Source of the DNA: Achromobacter sp. UMC71
GTDB lineage: Bacteria; Pseudomonadota; Gammaproteobacteria; Burkholderiales; Burkholderiaceae_B
Assembly (NCBI RefSeq): GCF_014170305.1
Contig: NZ_LZZT01000015.1
Location: forward strand, 372,001-436,000
Length of the DNA: 64,000 nt
Direction of reading: 5' to 3'
The first letter of the stretch is position 1, and each line of letters starts with the position of its first letter. Positions 8,011 to 16,805 of this stretch are shown here, in pieces. Position numbers and translations under genes: made by a program. The notes beneath the pieces were generated by a model. The model saw only the letters and a program-made list of their open reading frames with translations, searched no databases and had not been told where the DNA came from.

Positions 8011-9419
8011 GCGCAACCTATTTCGGAATTCTCACTAAAGTCGGCGAAGCCAAGCAGGCCAATGCCATGGCGTTGGGCGGCACTTTGAAGCTTACGCATC
8101 TGGCCGTTGGTGACGGCGGCGGCATCACCCCTACCCCCGACCGTGAACAATCTCGCCTGATCGGCGAATGGCGGCGTGCCCCGTTAAACCAACTGTATGT
8201 GCATTCGGACAACCCCAACTATCTTGTTGCGGAACAAGTCATTCCGGAGACGGAAGGCGGCAAGTGGATTCGCGAATGGGGCCTGTACGACGATGACGGC
8301 GACATGGTGGCCGTATCCAACTGCCCGCCGACTTACAAGCCGCTGTTGGCCGAAGGGTCGGGCCGCACGCAGGTGGTTCGCATGGTCATCATGGTCGCAA
8401 GTACCGCCGCTTTCACGCCCAAAATTGACCCGGCCGTTGTGCTGGCGACACGCAAGTATGTTGACGAAGGTTTGCTGACACGTCTTGGCAAAGACGACAC
8501 CGCCAAGGCGGCGGCTATGCTGTCCCCGGGTCGCAAGATCAGGGTGACGGGGCCGATGCAGGCCGATGCCGTTTTGTTCGACGGCCGTACGGACATCGAC
8601 CTCAAGATAAAGGCAATCTCGCCGAACTGCTTTGTTGTCGGTGATGGCGACAATCCGGTTAAGGCCTTGACCGTCGAAGCGGTGCGCGAACTTCTGAATG
8701 TGCGAGTGCGCGCCTCTTCCATCGTCATAACCCAAACTGGCGCAGTGCCGATTCCACCCGAATGGCGGGGCAAGCTGGTGAAGTTCCAAATCGTTGGCGG
8801 TGGCGGCGGCGGCGGTGCGGGCTCGACTGGCGGCGGCTCGCAGAGCTATCAGAATCCCGACTTCTCTGGCGGTGGTGGTGGTGGCGGTGGTGCCGGCGAA
8901 TACAAGACGGGCGAGATAGTCTTGCCGCTCGCTGCGACGCTTAACTGCATTGTCGGCGCTGGTGGCGCTGGCGGGACCACATTTAGCGGTAATGTCGCGG
9001 CATCCGGCAGCGCTGGCGGAATCACCTCTCTCGGTGATCTGGCATCCGCCAATGGCGGCGGCGGTGGACAAGGCGCCGGGGGAACGAACCCACAAGCGCG
9101 CGGGTTTGGTGGTGCAGGAGGCGGTCTAGGGGCGTCGGCCGGCGGGGCAGGCACCGGCGAAATCTACGCGGGCACTTCGCTAGCCGTCAATGCCATCGCG
9201 GCAAACGGCGGCACAGGAGGAAGCACACCTTTTGGCGGCGGCGGCGTGGGCGGCGCGCGCTCCGGTCAGCGGCTATCCGCAGGGAACCCCGGCGGCAACC
9301 CAACGCCCAATTCGGGTGGCGGTGGCGGTGGTGGCGGTGGTGCCAATGGCCCTACCAACGGGTTTGCCGTTGGCGCGGCTGGTGCATCGGGAAAAATCGT
9401 ATTGGAGCTGATCGGATGA
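8007..9419 (+). CDS. H: Tail fibre protein with collar-binding N-terminus and glycine-rich tip
   Basis: 470-aa receptor-binding fibre in the position of P2 gene H. Residues 1 to about 150 match the phage tail-collar fibre N-terminal family (YFGILTKVGEAKQANAMALG, LTHLAVGDGGG and EWGLYDDDGDM segments) that attaches to gpI. A short shaft follows to about residue 255. From about residue 260 to the end the protein is dominated by Gly, with several runs of 5-8 Gly separated by short sequences, ending in SGKIVLELIG. This differs from P2 gpH and resembles glycine-rich adhesin tips. At 470 aa it is shorter than P2 gpH (669 aa). Confidence 0.9.
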   Translation: MSATYFGILTKVGEAKQANAMALGGTLKLTHLAVGDGGGITPTPDREQSRLIGEWRRAPLNQLYVHSDNPNYLVAEQVIPETEGGKWIREWGLYDDDGDMVAVSNCPPTYKPLLAEGSGRTQVVRMVIMVASTAAFTPKIDPAVVLATRKYVDEGLLTRLGKDDTAKAAAMLSPGRKIRVTGPMQADAVLFDGRTDIDLKIKAISPNCFVVGDGDNPVKALTVEAVRELLNVRVRASSIVITQTGAVPIPPEWRGKLVKFQIVGGGGGGGAGSTGGGSQSYQNPDFSGGGGGGGGAGEYKTGEIVLPLAATLNCIVGAGGAGGTTFSGNVAASGSAGGITSLGDLASANGGGGGQGAGGTNPQARGFGGAGGGLGASAGGAGTGEIYAGTSLAVNAIAANGGTGGSTPFGGGGVGGARSGQRLSAGNPGGNPTPNSGGGGGGGGGANGPTNGFAVGAAGASGKIVLELIG

Positions 9420-9673
9420 AAACCCTTGTGCAAATTGTCGGCGGTGTGGTGCATTGGAAATTTCAATGCGACGTAATGCCCAACCTTGGACCCGGCGTGG
9501 TGTTGGTTGATGTGACAGACACCGCGCCGCAGCCCCGCGAGGGCTGGATATACGAAGAAGACGGAACCTTCGTGGCGGCGCACCAAGGCATGCGTGTTGA
9601 TCCTGAACTTCAGTTGGTTCTTGACGCGATGCCGGAGACGCTTCAGATATTGACGATGGCCGGCACTTCGTAA
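9416..9673 (+). CDS. Small protein after tail fibre, possible fibre assembly factor
   Basis: 85-aa protein, start overlapping the fibre stop by 4 bases (ATGA). No motif I recognise with confidence; it is acidic, with a beta-rich first half (TLVQIVGGVVHWKFQCD) and a GWIYEEDGTF segment that resembles the short WxYxxGxF repeats of tail-fibre-associated proteins. Its position is that of the P2 fibre assembly chaperone gene G, but it is much shorter than gpG (175 aa) and need not be homologous. Confidence 0.6.
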   Translation: MKTLVQIVGGVVHWKFQCDVMPNLGPGVVLVDVTDTAPQPREGWIYEEDGTFVAAHQGMRVDPELQLVLDAMPETLQILTMAGTS

Positions 9674-9694
9674 CCGGGGCCGCTCACCATCGCT

Positions 9695-9740
9695 ATGTTG
9701 TGCATGCGCCATGCACAACATCAAGCCCGTGCGCGCGCGA
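9695..9740 (+). promoter_or_regulatory. Candidate Ogr-activated late promoter element for FI operon
   Basis: A perfect inverted repeat has 11-base arms ATGTTGTGCAT (9695-9705) and ATGCACAACAT (9711-9721) around a 5-base centre. It is followed by GCCCGTGCGCGCGCGA (9725-9740). The right arm and the GC-rich block match the element upstream of V with the same spacing. It lies about 80-120 bases before the FI start, where a P2-type activator site is expected. Confidence 0.78.
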
Positions 9741-9816
9741 TGTCAAACCCTCAGACTTTGGTCTATTCCCCGCAAGAAGAACGCGGGCAACTTGACCACC
9801 TTCTGAGGGTATTCCT

Positions 9817-10995
9817 ATGGCCGCCGATTCCTATCATCACGGCGTGCGCGTCTTCGAACTTGATGACGGCACACGCCCTATCCGTACCATCGACACCGCC
9901 ATTATTGGCATGGTCGGGACCGCAGAGGATGCCGACCCCGTGGCGTTCCCGTTGAATCGCCCGGTGTTGCTGACCAACGTCCAACGCGCGCTGGACAAAG
10001 CCGGGATCAAGGGCACCTTGGCGCGGTCGCTCAAGGCCATTGCCGACCAGGCCAACGCCGCAACCGTGATCGTGCGCGTGGCCGAAGGGGCAACCGAAGC
10101 GGAAACCACGTCCAATGTGATTGGCGGCACGGTAGGCGGCCGCTACACCGGCCTGCAAGCCCTGCTTGCGGCCCAATCCAGCGGCCCCATGGTCAAGCCG
10201 CGCATCTTGGGTGCGCCTGGCCTGGAAACCGCCGCCGTGACAGCGGAACTGGCGATCATCGCGCAGAAGCTGCGCGGCTTTGCCTACGCCGGTGCCTGGA
10301 ACTGCGAGACCAAAGAAGACGTGGCCGCCTACCGCGAGACCTTCAGCGCCCGCGAACTCATGTTGATTTGGCCCGATTTCGTTTCCTGGGACACCGCCAA
10401 GAACGCCGAGGCCCGCATTTGGGCATCGGCCGCCGCCCTGGGTCTGCGCGCCAAGATCGACAACCAGATTGGTTGGCACAAGACGCTGTCCAACGTCGCG
10501 GTCAACGGCGTTTCCGGCATCAGCAAAGACGTGTATTGGGATTTGCAAGAGCCGTCCACCGATGCCGGCTATCTGAACGCCAAGGACATCACCACCCTCA
10601 TTCAAAGCACCGGCCATCGCTTCTGGGGTAGCCGCACGTGCGCCGGCCCGCAAAGTCTGTTCCCGTTTGAGAACTACACGCGCACCGCGCAGGTAATCGC
10701 CGACACCATGGCGCTTGCTCACATGTGGGCCGTGGACAAGCCGATGAGCCCGTCGCTCGTGAAAGACATCCTCGAAGGCATCAATAGCAAGTTCCGCCTG
10801 TGGAAGAACCTTGGCTACCTCATCGACGGCAAGGCCTGGTACGACGCGGACTTCAACACCAAGGAAACACTCAAGAGCGGACAAATCACTCTTGACTATG
10901 ACTACACGCCCACGCCGCCCGCCGAGAACATCATCTTCAACCAGCGCATCACGGATCGCTACCTGATGGAATTCGCCGCAAGCGTGAATGCCTGA
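9817..10995 (+). CDS. FI: P2 gpFI-like tail sheath protein
   Basis: 392-aa contractile tail sheath monomer (P2 gpFI is 396 aa). It starts MAADSYHHGVRVFELDDGTRPI and contains the IIGMVGTAEDAD, LANVQ-like TNVQRAL and ARIWASAAALGLRAKIDN segments and the C-terminal GQITLDYDYTPTPPAENI block. It is the first gene of the FI-FII-E-T-U-D operon, about 75 bases downstream of the candidate late-promoter element. Confidence 0.95.
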   Translation: MAADSYHHGVRVFELDDGTRPIRTIDTAIIGMVGTAEDADPVAFPLNRPVLLTNVQRALDKAGIKGTLARSLKAIADQANAATVIVRVAEGATEAETTSNVIGGTVGGRYTGLQALLAAQSSGPMVKPRILGAPGLETAAVTAELAIIAQKLRGFAYAGAWNCETKEDVAAYRETFSARELMLIWPDFVSWDTAKNAEARIWASAAALGLRAKIDNQIGWHKTLSNVAVNGVSGISKDVYWDLQEPSTDAGYLNAKDITTLIQSTGHRFWGSRTCAGPQSLFPFENYTRTAQVIADTMALAHMWAVDKPMSPSLVKDILEGINSKFRLWKNLGYLIDGKAWYDADFNTKETLKSGQITLDYDYTPTPPAENIIFNQRITDRYLMEFAASVNA

Positions 10996-11064
10996 CCCGG
11001 GTTGATCCGGATGGCGGTCTGCTATCACGGCCGCCCTTTCCCTTTCTGAATTGGAGTTCCCATC

Positions 11065-11580
11065 ATGGGCATGCCCTCAAAACTCAAGAACCTGAATATT
11101 TTTCTGGACGGCGACACGATGGCCGGCATCGCCACGTCACTGACCCAGCCGAAGCTCACCCGCAAGATGGAAGCCTTCCGCGCCGGTGGCATGGGTGGTG
11201 CGGCGCACATCGACTTCGGTCTAGACGATGACGCGCTGAAAGTCGAATGGACGTGCGGTGGCTACGTCAAAGAAATTCTGAAGCAACTCGGTGCAAGCAC
11301 CGTGGACGGCGTGCAACTGCGTTTCATGGGCGCATATCAGCGGGACAACACGGGCGAAGTGGATAGCGTGGAAATCGTGATCCGTGGTCGGCACAGCGAG
11401 ATTGATCGTGGTGAAGCCAAGGTCGGTGAAGACACCGAATGGAAGATTTCCACGAACTGCGTTTACTACAAGGAAACGATCAATGGCGAAGTGCTGGTCG
11501 AGCACGATGTTTTCAACCTGATCAGCATGATCGGCGGCGTGGACACAAGCGAGGCATTCCGCCGCGCCCTGGGCATGTGA
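11065..11580 (+). CDS. FII: P2 gpFII-like major tail tube protein
   Basis: 171-aa tail tube subunit (P2 gpFII is 172 aa). The MGMPSKLKNLNIFLDG start and the PKLTRKMEAFRAGGM, IDFGLDDDALKVEW and AYQRDNTGE segments align closely with P2. A Shine-Dalgarno-like GGAG lies before the ATG. A gap of 69 bases separates it from FI. Confidence 0.95.
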   Translation: MGMPSKLKNLNIFLDGDTMAGIATSLTQPKLTRKMEAFRAGGMGGAAHIDFGLDDDALKVEWTCGGYVKEILKQLGASTVDGVQLRFMGAYQRDNTGEVDSVEIVIRGRHSEIDRGEAKVGEDTEWKISTNCVYYKETINGEVLVEHDVFNLISMIGGVDTSEAFRRALGM

Positions 11581-11619
11581 CGCCGCCCGCCTCCTCCCTT
11601 AATTTCTATCGGAACCACC

Positions 11620-11967
11620 ATGACCACCAGCCAAACCCCTGACTCTGCCGCCGACGACACCACGTCGCCCCTCGAAAATCCGCGTCTGCGCGTCGTTCCG
11701 CTGGATGAACCGCTGCAACGCGGCGACGAGAAGATCACTCACATCACCATCCGCAAGCCCGATTCCGGCGCGCTGCGCGGTGTTTCGCTGATCGCCCTGG
11801 GTCAGATCGACGTGATCGCACTGCAAACCGTCCTGCCGCGCGTCAGCACGCCGATGCTCACGCCGCTGGAACTTGCCCGGCTTGATCCGGCTGACCTGAT
11901 GGCATTGGGCACGGCGGTAGCCTCTTTTTTGTTGACCAAGGCAGACAGGGCCAAATACCTGATCTAG
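11620..11967 (+). CDS. E: P2 gpE-like tail assembly protein (zero-frame product)
   Basis: 115-aa tail assembly chaperone (P2 gpE is 91 aa) that coats the tape measure during tail assembly. The conserved core ITHITIRKPDSGALRGVSL is followed by a helical region ending DLMALGTAVASFLL. Codons 102-104 contain the T TTT TTG slippery heptamer at which some ribosomes shift to make the longer E/E' product. Confidence 0.92.
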   Translation: MTTSQTPDSAADDTTSPLENPRLRVVPLDEPLQRGDEKITHITIRKPDSGALRGVSLIALGQIDVIALQTVLPRVSTPMLTPLELARLDPADLMALGTAVASFLLTKADRAKYLI

Positions 11968-12098
11968 TGGAAGAAGCCATGGCCGATATAGCGCTGGTCT
12001 TTCACTGGCGACCGGCCGACATGGATGGCCTTGAACCCTACGAACTGTCCGCGTGGCGCGAGCGCGCCCGCGTTCGCTATCAACCGGACAAAGATTAG
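11620..12098 (+). CDS. P2 gpE+E'-like fusion made by -1 frameshift
   Basis: Shifting back one base at the heptamer TTTTTTG (11925-11931) joins the first 104 codons of E to a 55-codon extension that ends with TAG at 12096-12098, giving about 159 aa (P2 E+E' is 142 aa). The extension contains the GpE family sequence that starts MADIALVFHWRPADMDG (codons from 11979), which otherwise has no good start of its own. The heptamer is the same as in P2. In related phages both products are required for tail assembly in a fixed ratio. Confidence 0.85.
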
Positions 12099-12100
12099 GA

Positions 12101-14830
12101 ATGGACAAGACGCTTACCCTGCGCGTGCAAGCGGCCCTGCAAGACAAGCTGTCGGGGCCGCTGTCGCGCATCCAGGGCCAGGCGGGCAAGTCCGGCCAAG
12201 AGCTGGCAATTCTGCGCGAGCGGCTTCGCAGCTTGAATGCCGCGCAGCGCGACGTAGGAGATTTCCGCAATCTGTCCGCAGGCCTTCGCAATTCGCGGGG
12301 TGAACTGGCAGCAGCGCAACAGCGCGTTGCGCAGCTTGCACAGGCATTGCGCTCTACAGAGACTCCTACGCGTCAGATGCAACGAGATTTCGACCGGGCC
12401 CGCACGTCCGCCGGTCGGTTGAAATCCGAAGTCAGCGATCAGGCGAACAAGTTGCAGACGCTTCGCAGTCGCCTATCCGCCGCCGGGATATCCACTGGAA
12501 ATCTGTCTGAAGATGAGCGGCGGTTGCGCTCGTCAATCTCTCAGACCAATTCGGCTTTGCAGCAGCAAGCCGCACGGCTGAAGGCGGTAGCCGCGCAGCA
12601 ACAGCGCGCCGCGCACGCAAAGGACGCCTACAACCGTGGCCGCTCGCTCGCAGGCAGCATGGCGGGTATGGGTGCGGGTGGCCTGGCCGCTGGCGGCGGC
12701 GCGCTCTACGCTGGAGCCAAGATGCTGGCCCCCGGCCTGGACTTTGATGCGAGTATGAGCAAAGTTCAGGCACTGGCACGGCTCGACAAAGAGAGCCCCG
12801 AAATGCAGGCGCTACGGGCGCAAGCCCGTCAGTTGGGTGCCGCTACGCAGTTCACCGCAGGCCAAGCCGCCGATGCGCAAGGCTTTCTTGCAATGGCAGG
12901 CTTTAAACCCACGGCCATCATGGACGCGATGCCGGGCATGTTGTCGCTTGCCAAAGCCGGCGGTACCGACCTGGCCCAAACCGCCGACATCGCCTCCAAC
13001 ATCCTGACCGGCTTTAACTTGGAAGCCTCCAAGATGAGCCGCGTTGGTGATGTCCTGGTCGGCGCATTCACGCGGTCCAACACCGACTTGCAGATGCTGG
13101 GCGACACAATGAAGTACGTCGCGCCTGTTGCCGCCGGTGTCGGTCAGGACATCGAGACGGTCGCCGCGATGGCCGGCAAGCTCGGGGATGCTGGTATCCA
13201 GGGCAGCATGGGCGGTACGGCCCTACGCGCGATCCTTGGCCGCCTGGCCGCCCCGCCCAAGGCCGCAGCCGACGCGCTGGAGCAGTTGGGTATCAAAACC
13301 GCCGACGCGCAAGGCAATCTTCGGGATATGCCTGCGGTCCTGCAGGAGCTTTACGAGAAGACCAAGCAGATGGGGAATGCCGAGCGGTCGGGTATCTTCA
13401 AACACATCGCCGGCGAGGAAGCATTCAGCGGTCTACAGGTGCTTGTGGGCCAGGCGGGCAACGGCGAACTGCAAAAGTTCATCGCCACCCTGCGCGAGCA
13501 GACCACGGGCGAGGCGGACAAGACCGCCGGCACGATGGCCGATAACTTGCGCGGCGATCTGGACGAACTTAGCAGCGCCTGGGAAGACCTGGGTATCCAA
13601 GTCGAAACGCAGCAAGACGGGGCCCTGCGCGGGCTCACCAAAAGCCTGACCGGCATGGTCAATGGCGTGTCGCGCTGGGCAGCCGAGAATCCTGCCCTTG
13701 CCAGCACTCTTGTCCGGATTGCCGCCGTCCTGGCCGTCGTGGTGGCCGGCCTGGGTGCGCTAACCCTCACCTTAGCCGCTATCCTAGGCCCGTTCGTCGT
13801 CGTGCGCTTTGGCTTGCAGATGCTGGGCATCAAAGCCGGCGGCCTTAGCGGGGCCCTGGGGAACCTTGCGCGCAATGCCTTGCCGGCAGTGGGCCGGGCG
13901 CTGGGCTTCTTGGGGCGCACCCTGCTGATGAATCCCATCGGCTTGGCCGTCACAGCGATTGCTCTGGGCGCCTACGCCATCTATCGATACTGGGAGCCCA
14001 TCAAGGCGTTTTTCTCTCCGCTTTGGCAGGGCGTGCAGTTGGCATTTTCCACTGCGGGCACTGCGATCATGGCGGCGTTGGAAGCCATCAACCCCATGCC
14101 TTGGCTGTCGCAGGCCTGGGGCGATCTGGGTACGTGGTTCATCGGAATGTGGGATCAGGTCAACGCCGCCTTTGTCGGTGGCCTGGCTGGCGTGGGCACG
14201 TTGCTAATGGACTGGTCGCCCCTGGGCCTGCTGTACCAGGGCATCACCGCCGCGCTGTCGACGCTGGGCATCGAGCTACCCGGAAAATTCTCTGAATTCG
14301 GCACGATGTTGATGCAAGGGCTGATCAACGGTATCACCAGCATGGGCAGCGCCATCAAGGACGCAATCACCGGCATCGGCGGCGGCATGGTGGATTGGTT
14401 CAAGGAGAAGTTGGGTATCCGCTCACCTAGCCGCGTCATGATGGGCATGGGTGAATTCGTCTCCGAAGGCGCGGCCGAAGGCATCACCAACGGCCAGCCC
14501 GCCGCCGTAAAGGCCGCCCAGGCGCTTGCCGCATCGGTGGCTATCGGTGGTGCCCTGGCCCCGATTTCGCCCGCCCTGGCCGATTCTGACGCGTTTGGCG
14601 AGGTAAGCCGGGGTCAACTCATCGCACAGACGCGCTTTGACACCCGCGCGCCGCTATCGGCCGTGCCTGGCGGCCGTCAAATCGTTGTTCAAGGCGACAC
14701 CATCAATATCAACCTCACCGCCGCGCCCGGCATGTCCACGGATCAATTGGCACGTGCGGTTGAAGAGGCATTGCGCCGGCGCGACCGCGAGAAAGAAGCC
14801 CGGGCGCGTTCGCAATACCGAGACGATTAA
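12101..14830 (+). CDS. T: P2 gpT-like tail tape measure protein
   Basis: 909-aa tape measure that sets tail length (P2 gpT is 815 aa). ATG 12101 starts 2 bases after the E' stop. The first ~190 residues are a Gln/Arg/Leu-rich helical region likely to be coiled coil. The TP901-type core (about residues 200-480) contains FDASMSKVQALARLD, ATQFTAGQAADAQGFLAMAG and GIQGSMGGTALRAILG. Hydrophobic segments lie at about residues 530-640, and a GxRSPSRVMMGMGE segment near residue 775 is typical of the C-terminal domain. Confidence 0.95.
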   Translation: MDKTLTLRVQAALQDKLSGPLSRIQGQAGKSGQELAILRERLRSLNAAQRDVGDFRNLSAGLRNSRGELAAAQQRVAQLAQALRSTETPTRQMQRDFDRARTSAGRLKSEVSDQANKLQTLRSRLSAAGISTGNLSEDERRLRSSISQTNSALQQQAARLKAVAAQQQRAAHAKDAYNRGRSLAGSMAGMGAGGLAAGGGALYAGAKMLAPGLDFDASMSKVQALARLDKESPEMQALRAQARQLGAATQFTAGQAADAQGFLAMAGFKPTAIMDAMPGMLSLAKAGGTDLAQTADIASNILTGFNLEASKMSRVGDVLVGAFTRSNTDLQMLGDTMKYVAPVAAGVGQDIETVAAMAGKLGDAGIQGSMGGTALRAILGRLAAPPKAAADALEQLGIKTADAQGNLRDMPAVLQELYEKTKQMGNAERSGIFKHIAGEEAFSGLQVLVGQAGNGELQKFIATLREQTTGEADKTAGTMADNLRGDLDELSSAWEDLGIQVETQQDGALRGLTKSLTGMVNGVSRWAAENPALASTLVRIAAVLAVVVAGLGALTLTLAAILGPFVVVRFGLQMLGIKAGGLSGALGNLARNALPAVGRALGFLGRTLLMNPIGLAVTAIALGAYAIYRYWEPIKAFFSPLWQGVQLAFSTAGTAIMAALEAINPMPWLSQAWGDLGTWFIGMWDQVNAAFVGGLAGVGTLLMDWSPLGLLYQGITAALSTLGIELPGKFSEFGTMLMQGLINGITSMGSAIKDAITGIGGGMVDWFKEKLGIRSPSRVMMGMGEFVSEGAAEGITNGQPAAVKAAQALAASVAIGGALAPISPALADSDAFGEVSRGQLIAQTRFDTRAPLSAVPGGRQIVVQGDTININLTAAPGMSTDQLARAVEEALRRRDREKEARARSQYRDD

Positions 14831-14844
14831 AGGAAGCCTGCGCC

Positions 14845-15303
14845 ATGATGATGGCCTTTGGAATGTTCGTTTTCAGCCTGCCCACGGTGGCCTATCAATC
14901 GCTGCGCCGCCAGACTGACTGGCGGCACGCCTCCAATGCTCGCATGGGGGCCGCCCCTGCGTACCAATATGTCGGCCCGGGCGATGACACCATCACCCTA
15001 TCGGGCTGGGTTGCTCCGGAACTGATCGGCTCTACCGGCTCATTGGAACTGCTGCGCCGCATGGCTGAAACCGGCAAGGCCTACATGCTGGTAGACGGCT
15101 CGGGCACGGTCTATGGCGCTTATGTACTGTTGGATATAGGCGAAGATCAAAGCCTGTTCTACGTCACCGGCCAAGCCCGCCGCGTGGAATTCACGATCAA
15201 CCTGCGCCGCGTGGATGCGAGCCGGGCCCGTACGCTGCTGGGCGATTTGCAGTTGCCCATCGGCATCATGGATGGGTCTGTGGCCGATTGGGGCCTGTCG
15301 TGA
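14845..15303 (+). CDS. U: P2 gpU-like tail terminator/tube initiator protein
   Basis: 152-aa tail protein U (P2 gpU is 159 aa). The FGMFVFSLPTVAYQSLRRQ start, the GPGDDTITLSGW block and the LLRRMAETGKAYMLVDGSG block are conserved. The GTG start of D overlaps its stop. Confidence 0.93.
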   Translation: MMMAFGMFVFSLPTVAYQSLRRQTDWRHASNARMGAAPAYQYVGPGDDTITLSGWVAPELIGSTGSLELLRRMAETGKAYMLVDGSGTVYGAYVLLDIGEDQSLFYVTGQARRVEFTINLRRVDASRARTLLGDLQLPIGIMDGSVADWGLS

Positions 15304-16361
15304 CGGGCTACATCTACCCCGTGCCGGCTTGGCGCGTAACGCTGGCGGGCGAAGACATTAGCGCCCGCTTTGCGCCTCGCTTGATCAGTCTGTCCATCAC
15401 CGAATGCCGGGGCGGTGAGGCGGACAAACTCGACATCACCCTGGATGATCACGACGGGCGCTTGCAGGTGCCGGCGCGCAATGCCCGGTTGCGCGTGCTG
15501 CTGGGTTGGCAAGACACGGGTCTCATCGACAAGGGCACGTTTCTGGTGGACGAGGTGGAATACAGCGGGCCGCCCGATCAAATAACGCTACGCGCCCGTA
15601 GCGCGGATTTGACATCGCCCCTGCGTACTCGCAACGACAGAAGCTTTCACAAGACCACCATCGGGGAGATCGTCCAGACAATCGGCAAGGCCCACGGGCT
15701 AGAACCGGTTGTAGGGTCCGGCATGAAGGCGGTGAAGATCGCGCATATCGATCAGACCAATGAAAGCGATGTGGCCTTCCTGAACCGCATCGGCAAGCGC
15801 TACGACGCCGTGGCGACTATCAAAGACGGCAAGCTGCTGTTGGTGCCCATTGAGCGGGGCCGGACGGCAACGGGCCAGGAAATGCCCACGCTCACCCTGT
15901 CCCGTGGCGACGGCGACGAATTCCGGTTTCACGTCTCCAATCGCGACACCTACACGGGTGTGCGCGCATTTTGGCAAGACAAGACCGGCGGCAAGCGCCG
16001 TAGCGTCTTGGCCGGTGTCGTGGGTAACGCGAAACGAATGCGAGAACTCTTTGCCAGCGAACAAGACGCGCTAGACAACGCCCGTGCCGAATGGCAACGG
16101 TTGCAACGCGGCATCGCTACGCTGACGTTTAATTTGGCCTACGGCCGCCCAGACCTGGCACCGCAAACAAAGGTGATCTTCCCAACGATGAAGGCTCCGA
16201 TGGGGGAAATCACCTGGTTGATTTCGCAGGCTACGCACAAGCTTGAAGGCAGCGGATTAACCACCAGCTTTGAAGCGGAAACGATTGAATCAGCACAGGA
16301 ACGCGATGATCAAGAGGCCGACCATGGCGACGTGCCTGAATCTGAAGGCGACCCCGCGTAG
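15300..16361 (+). CDS. D: P2 gpD-like tail protein (hub)
   Basis: 353-aa baseplate hub protein (P2 gpD is 387 aa) of the phage late control gene D/VgrG-like family. GTG 15300 overlaps the U stop (GTGA). The DISARFAPRLISLSITECRGGEADKLDITLDDHDGRL type N-terminus and RLRVLLGWQDTGLIDKGTF region are hallmarks of the family. It is the last late gene; the leftward gene beyond it overlaps its final 72 bases tail to tail. Confidence 0.95.
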   Translation: MTGYIYPVPAWRVTLAGEDISARFAPRLISLSITECRGGEADKLDITLDDHDGRLQVPARNARLRVLLGWQDTGLIDKGTFLVDEVEYSGPPDQITLRARSADLTSPLRTRNDRSFHKTTIGEIVQTIGKAHGLEPVVGSGMKAVKIAHIDQTNESDVAFLNRIGKRYDAVATIKDGKLLLVPIERGRTATGQEMPTLTLSRGDGDEFRFHVSNRDTYTGVRAFWQDKTGGKRRSVLAGVVGNAKRMRELFASEQDALDNARAEWQRLQRGIATLTFNLAYGRPDLAPQTKVIFPTMKAPMGEITWLISQATHKLEGSGLTTSFEAETIESAQERDDQEADHGDVPESEGDPA

Positions 16362-16691
16362 CCCCGTGGGCGGCGGCGGCTTCAACCCCAATTGCACAAT
16401 CAACTGGAAGTCCGCGATCTGCACATTGTGATTGCCGTGCGCGATCTGCGTGCCACCGTCTTGCGTGCCGATTTGAAGGTTCCCTTGCCCCTCTGCCTGC
16501 TGCACTTGCCCGGGCGGTTTGGAACTTACACCGCTGCACTCTGCGATGGGCATTCCGTCCCTTTGATCGGGCGGCCGCGCATCAGATAGCTCGCGCAACA
16601 ACACGCCCATCACATCATCGGTAGGCGGCCTCTCAAGTTTGGCGCGGTTGAGGTGATAAACGTTGGATACGTGAATCTCGGGTTCGTACAT
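16290..16691 (-). CDS. Small protein with RHIM-like motif and C-terminal membrane segment
   Basis: 133-aa protein of unknown function in the leftward pair between the late genes and the repressor. ATG 16691 has a good Shine-Dalgarno sequence (AAGGAAG). Residues about 67-98 are a Gly/Gln/Asn-rich segment with two copies of an N-x-Q-I pattern (GNLQIGTQ and NHNVQIADF). A Pro-rich stretch and a C-terminal hydrophobic segment (about residues 118-133) follow. Its 3' end overlaps the 3' end of D by 72 bases. Location and orientation are those of lysogenic-conversion genes expressed in the prophage state. Function is not known. Confidence 0.65.
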   Translation of the reverse strand: MYEPEIHVSNVYHLNRAKLERPPTDDVMGVLLRELSDARPPDQRDGMPIAECSGVSSKPPGQVQQAEGQGNLQIGTQDGGTQIAHGNHNVQIADFQLIVQLGLKPPPPTGLRGVAFRFRHVAMVGLLIIAFLC

Positions 16692-16805
16692 CTTGTCTTC
16701 CTTCTGTGCTGACACCGACGCCGCGCGGGCGGTCAAGGTGCCGGCCGCCCACGGCCCCAGCCGGTTTGTTAGGGGCTGAGCCGCAGGCTACGTGGAAGAG
16801 CAAGC

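Noticed and set aside
9695-9955. Short open frame over the FI promoter region
   Set aside because: It overlaps the palindromic late-promoter element and the FI start, and has no ribosome site or recognisable product.
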